DNA from: Betaproteobacteria bacterium
GTDB taxonomy: Bacteria; Pseudomonadota; Gammaproteobacteria; Burkholderiales; Rhodocyclaceae
Direction of reading: 5' to 3'
Length of the DNA stretch: 6,445 bases
Assembly (NCBI GenBank): GCA_028868235.1
Contig: JAGWUW010000163.1
Location: forward strand, 1-6,445
The translations under genes and the position numbers were made by a program. Shown in pieces: positions 3,777 to 6,445 of the stretch (its first letter is position 1; each line of letters opens with the position of its first letter). The notes below the pieces were generated by a model. That model had not been told where the DNA came from, ran no database searches, and worked only from the letters and a program-made list of their open reading frames with translations.

Positions 3777-6164
3777 ATGAATGCTGACCGTATTGATACA
3801 GCGACCCTGCTGTCCCGGGTGGATATTGTCGAGCTGATCGACGGCTATGTGCCGTTGACCAAGAGCGGTGCCGAGTACGAGGCATGCTGCCCGTTTCATA
3901 CCGAAGCCACCCCGTCATTCAAGGTAAGCCCCACCAAGCAGTTCTACAACTGCTTCGGCTGTGGCGCGAATGGTGATGCCATCAAGTTTCTGCAGGAGCA
4001 TCAAGGCCTGTCGTTTGTCGATGCCTGCAAGGCGCTCGGTGCTGATGTGCGTGATGATTCACAGCAGAAGCGGGCGCCTGTGCAGCGTGAGTCGATTGGC
4101 GAGAAGAAACGCTCCGAGTGGTCGCCGATTATGCCGGCGCCTGTTGATGCGCCTGAGCTGCCGAAGGCGCATGTCAGGCGCGGTCTGCCTGAGCGGGTGT
4201 GGTGCTATCGCAGCGCTGCCGGCGTGCTTGGTTACGTGTATCGCTTCAAGACCAGCACCGGCGGCAAAGAAGTCCTGCCGCTCACCTGGTGCCGCAACGA
4301 GACGACCGGCGAACTTGCTTGGCACTGGATGGCATTTCCTGAGCCGCGCCCGCTGTACGGCCTCGATCGCTTGGCGGAAAAGCCAGAAGCGACCGTGCTC
4401 CTGGTGGAGGGCGAGAAGTGCGCTGATGTTGGTGGCGAGCAGCTGGCCGATCTGGTGGTTGTGAGCTGGCCGGGTGGCGGCAAGGCGGTGAAAAAAGTTG
4501 ATTGGTCGCCGCTGGCTGGCCGCAAGGTTGTCCAGTGGGCCGATTGCGATGGTAAGCGGGTGGTGCTGACGCCGGAAGAGAAGGAAGCGGGCATTTCCCA
4601 GGAATCGAAACCGCTGCTGCCCGAGGCGGATCAGCCTGGCGTGAAGACCATGGCCCAGATCGCCGGCATCCTGCTCGATCAGGGTTGCAAGGTCTGGAAT
4701 GTGAAGATCCCGGCGCCGGGTGAAAAACCCGATGGATGGGATATTGCCGATGCGGTTGCCGAGGGTCTTTCCGGTGCCGGGCTTGCTGATTTCATTCGCG
4801 GCAATAGTTCGCCCCTCGCGGCAGCCAGTGAAGGGGTAGAAATGCCTTCTGGCGGTGCTGGAAAAGGGTCTTCTACCCCTCCACCGGCTGGCGCAGGCGA
4901 TGGTTCAAGCGGCGATGGCTCGAATGCCTGGCGGCGTGAGTTGCTGCGCAAGGATGACCGGCTGATCGACTGCCGGGAAAACGTCTATCTGATGCTGCGG
5001 AATCACCCGGCATGGAATGGCGTGCTGTGGGCTGATGAATTCGCCCGCAAGATCGTCAAGCGCAAGCCGACGCCATGGGAGTCCGAGGCTAATTTCGTTC
5101 CTGGTGCAAAGTGGGACGAGGATGATGATCTGCGCCTCGGCCTGTGGCTGGCACAGAGCGAACGCTTGCTGGTGCGCAGCGCTGAGACCTTGGCCTCGTC
5201 AGTTGGCTGGGTGGCGCGGGAGTCGCGCTGGCATCCGGTGCGCGATTATCTCGATTCGCTTGTCTGGGACGGCGTTCCTCGGCTCGGTGATTGGCTGACC
5301 GATTACCTGGGCGTGAAGAAGGTGGAATACACCATTCTGGCCGGACGGTTGTTCCTGATTTCGATGGTGGCGCGGATCTACAAGCCGGGCTGCCAGATGC
5401 GCGCCATGCCGATCCTCGAGGGCGTCCAGTTCCGTGGGAAATCGACGGCGCTGCGGATCCTTGGTGGTGAGTGGTATGGCGATACGCCGCTCGATCTGAA
5501 CAACAAGGATACCTACCAGCTGATCCAGGGGCGCTGGCTGTACGAGGTTGCCGAACTGGATGCCTTCAACAAGGCGGACGCGACGCGGATCAAGGCCTTC
5601 ATTTCCAGCCAGGAGGACCGCTTCCGGGCGCCGTATGACCGGGCGCCGCGTGAGTGGCCTCGCTCAACGGTGTTCTGCGGTACCACCAACCAGGATGAGT
5701 ACTTCAAAGACCCGACTGGAAACACGCGCTACTGGCCGTGGAAGGTCGAGGAGGTCGATCAGGTCAATTTGGACGGCCTCACCGCCGTGCGTGACCAGCT
5801 GTTCGCCGAGGCGGTGGTGCTCTTCCGCCAGGGCGAACGCTGGCACCCGACGCGCGAGGAACAGGAGCGCTTGTTCGAGCCTGAGCAGGCCGATCGAGAG
5901 ATTGCGGATCCATGGCAGGCGCAGATCACGAAGTTCTTGCGTGCCAGGGCGATCAACCGGGTGACGGCAAACGAGATTTTTGACGACTGCCTGAAGATCG
6001 ACGCCGGCAAGATCGATTCGGCTCGCCAGATGAGTACGCGCGTCGGCATTGCGATGAAGCGCATTGGCTGGATAAAGAAGCGGGAAACAGGTGGCGACCG
6101 CGAGTACTACTACATGCGGCCGGCTGGCTGGGGTGAATCGAGGGGCAGTGATGTTCCGTTTTGA
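3777..6164 (+). CDS. Primase-helicase: CHC2 zinc finger, Toprim and VapE-type helicase
   Basis: Replication initiation enzyme, 795 residues, that likely primes and unwinds phage DNA. Residues 5-90 are a CHC2 zinc-binding primase finger with ligands Cys38, His41, Cys59 and Cys62 (CPFH and CFGC). Residues 205-340 are Toprim-like: LLVEGEKCAD with Glu211 and the acidic pair Asp256/Asp258 (ADCDG). A Gly/Ser/Pro-rich linker (about 343-385) joins this to a VirE/VapE helicase domain (about 490-700). Its Walker A is G549-VQFR-GKS (Lys555), its acidic motif EVAELDAF (about 590-597), its polar sensor TTNQDE (636-641), and a probable arginine finger is Arg651 in GNTRYWP. The C-terminal 80 residues look like a winged helix. 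The start at 3777 fits the zinc-finger N-terminus; the open frame back to 3654 lies inside cII and is not translated. The ribosome binding site is weak, so coupling to cII is likely. Confidence 0.92.
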   Translation: MNADRIDTATLLSRVDIVELIDGYVPLTKSGAEYEACCPFHTEATPSFKVSPTKQFYNCFGCGANGDAIKFLQEHQGLSFVDACKALGADVRDDSQQKRAPVQRESIGEKKRSEWSPIMPAPVDAPELPKAHVRRGLPERVWCYRSAAGVLGYVYRFKTSTGGKEVLPLTWCRNETTGELAWHWMAFPEPRPLYGLDRLAEKPEATVLLVEGEKCADVGGEQLADLVVVSWPGGGKAVKKVDWSPLAGRKVVQWADCDGKRVVLTPEEKEAGISQESKPLLPEADQPGVKTMAQIAGILLDQGCKVWNVKIPAPGEKPDGWDIADAVAEGLSGAGLADFIRGNSSPLAAASEGVEMPSGGAGKGSSTPPPAGAGDGSSGDGSNAWRRELLRKDDRLIDCRENVYLMLRNHPAWNGVLWADEFARKIVKRKPTPWESEANFVPGAKWDEDDDLRLGLWLAQSERLLVRSAETLASSVGWVARESRWHPVRDYLDSLVWDGVPRLGDWLTDYLGVKKVEYTILAGRLFLISMVARIYKPGCQMRAMPILEGVQFRGKSTALRILGGEWYGDTPLDLNNKDTYQLIQGRWLYEVAELDAFNKADATRIKAFISSQEDRFRAPYDRAPREWPRSTVFCGTTNQDEYFKDPTGNTRYWPWKVEEVDQVNLDGLTAVRDQLFAEAVVLFRQGERWHPTREEQERLFEPEQADREIADPWQAQITKFLRARAINRVTANEIFDDCLKIDAGKIDSARQMSTRVGIAMKRIGWIKKRETGGDREYYYMRPAGWGESRGSDVPF
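4832..4880. repeat. 10-bp inverted repeat inside the primase-helicase linker
   Basis: AGGGGTAGAA (4832-4841) and TTCTACCCCT (4871-4880) are perfect inverted copies separated by 29 bases. They fall in the part of the gene encoding the flexible linker, where protein sequence is least constrained. Confidence 0.55.
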
Positions 6165-6445
6165 CCAGGGATCGGTGCTTTCGTCCAACCTTGAGGTTGG
6201 TCGTGCCGGAAAAGGTCAGACGGCGCAAAGCCGCATGGATTGGGCATCCGTCCAACCTCCCAACCTCGCCCAACCTCTCCGCACACATACACGAGGGCGC
6301 GGGTGCGCATGTGCGCGTGTACGCGCATGCCATCACATAAATAGGTCAGACAAGGTAAGGAGGTTGGACAGAACTAGGAGTGGTGCGGGTTTCAGCCGTC
6401 CAACCTTCCGGCCAACCTCCCAACCTACCCGGGGTGCGGCATGGA
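6151..6445 (+). CDS. Possible next gene, open to the right edge
   Basis: An ATG at 6151 preceded by GAGGGG at good spacing opens a frame with no stop through the end of the window (98 codons), overlapping the primase-helicase by 14 bases. This arrangement favours coupled translation. Against it, the product matches nothing I know, is rich in Arg, Pro and Thr, and the second half uses codons that are rare in the neighbours (AGG, AGA, ATA, CGA, ACA). The same DNA is full of short repeats. A chance open frame through a repeat region, or a short leader-like peptide, is as likely as a real gene. Confidence 0.25.
   Translation, partial: MFRFDQGSVLSSNLEVGRAGKGQTAQSRMDWASVQPPNLAQPLRTHTRGRGCACARVRACHHINRSDKVRRLDRTRSGAGFSRPTFRPTSQPTRGAAW
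6185..6426. repeat. Nine copies of CCAACCT in a candidate origin region
   Basis: CCAACCT occurs at 6185, 6252, 6260, 6270, 6400, 6412 and 6420 on the plus strand, and inverted (AGGTTGG) at 6194 and 6361. Four copies extend to GTCCAACCT (6183, 6250, 6398, and inverted at 6361-6369). The first two form a perfect hairpin (6185-6200). AGGTCAGAC is a second direct repeat (6213-6221 and 6343-6351). The copies fall in three clusters flanking an alternating purine-pyrimidine tract. The setting, right after the replication gene, suggests iterons of a replication origin; a transcription-factor array is the alternative. Confidence 0.6.
6303..6330. other. 28-bp alternating purine-pyrimidine tract with nested palindromes
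   Basis: Every base from 6303 to 6330 alternates purine and pyrimidine, mostly G-C and G-T steps, a sequence type known to form left-handed Z-DNA under supercoiling. It contains two overlapping palindromes: GCGCA-TG-TGCGC (6305-6316) and TGCGCGT-GT-ACGCGCA (6312-6327). A short A/T-rich stretch (6331-6343) follows. Confidence 0.65.

Noticed and set aside
3167..3918. Minus-strand frames opposite cII (3167-3778 and 3424-3918).
   Set aside because: They mirror the confident cII and primase-helicase coding frames and have no family resemblance.
5664..6336. Minus-strand frames opposite the primase-helicase end and the repeats.
   Set aside because: They are shadows of the helicase C-terminus or translations of the alternating tract, without convincing starts.
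6441..6445. ATG at 6441 as the start of a further gene.
   Set aside because: Only five bases are visible and the GGGG upstream is a weak ribosome binding site; it cannot be judged.
1..6445. tRNA genes, CRISPR arrays, insertion sequences, attachment sites.
   Set aside because: Reading both strands I saw no cloverleaf, no regular spacer array, no transposase or integrase gene and no att-like duplication; the prophage ends are presumably outside the window.

Overview
This window is the immunity and early-replication core of a lambda-style temperate phage (prophage) from a GC-rich Gram-negative host. A beta- or gammaproteobacterium is most likely, judged from codon use and gene families; the species cannot be told from the sequence. 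No rRNA, tRNA, CRISPR array or transposase is visible.

Layout, left to right. Bases 1-1212 hold four tightly packed leftward early genes: a DUF2303 protein cut by the window edge, two small uncharacterised proteins, and a short basic protein that is first in the operon. They read from a leftward promoter at about 1246-1275 that carries two operator copies. A terminator at 1296-1320 ends the leftward immunity transcript, which encodes a SOS-cleavable CI-type repressor (1878-2543) and, overlapping it by four bases, a secreted protein of unknown function (1342-1881). The repressor/cro intergenic region (2538-2614) carries three more operator copies and the rightward promoter. A Cro/YdaS-like regulator (2629-2850) comes next, then a short leftward gene (2855-3064), a hairpin plus intrinsic terminator (3153-3207), a CII-family regulator (3266-3763) and a 795-residue primase-helicase (3777-6164). 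The last 280 bases are rich in repeats and may hold a replication origin; a weakly supported reading frame runs through them off the right edge.

How it works together (inference). The repressor binds AACC-N3-GGTT operators at both the left and right promoters and keeps the early genes off. DNA damage leads to self-cleavage at Ala98-Gly99 and releases both promoters. Cro and CII then bias the lysis/lysogeny choice, and the primase-helicase starts phage DNA synthesis. The order left operon, left operators, accessory gene, cI, right operators, cro, terminator, cII, replication matches phage lambda closely, although the CII and replication proteins belong to other families (P2/186-type CII, VapE-type helicase). 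The accessory gene sits where lambda carries rexAB, which makes it a good candidate for a gene expressed in the lysogen.
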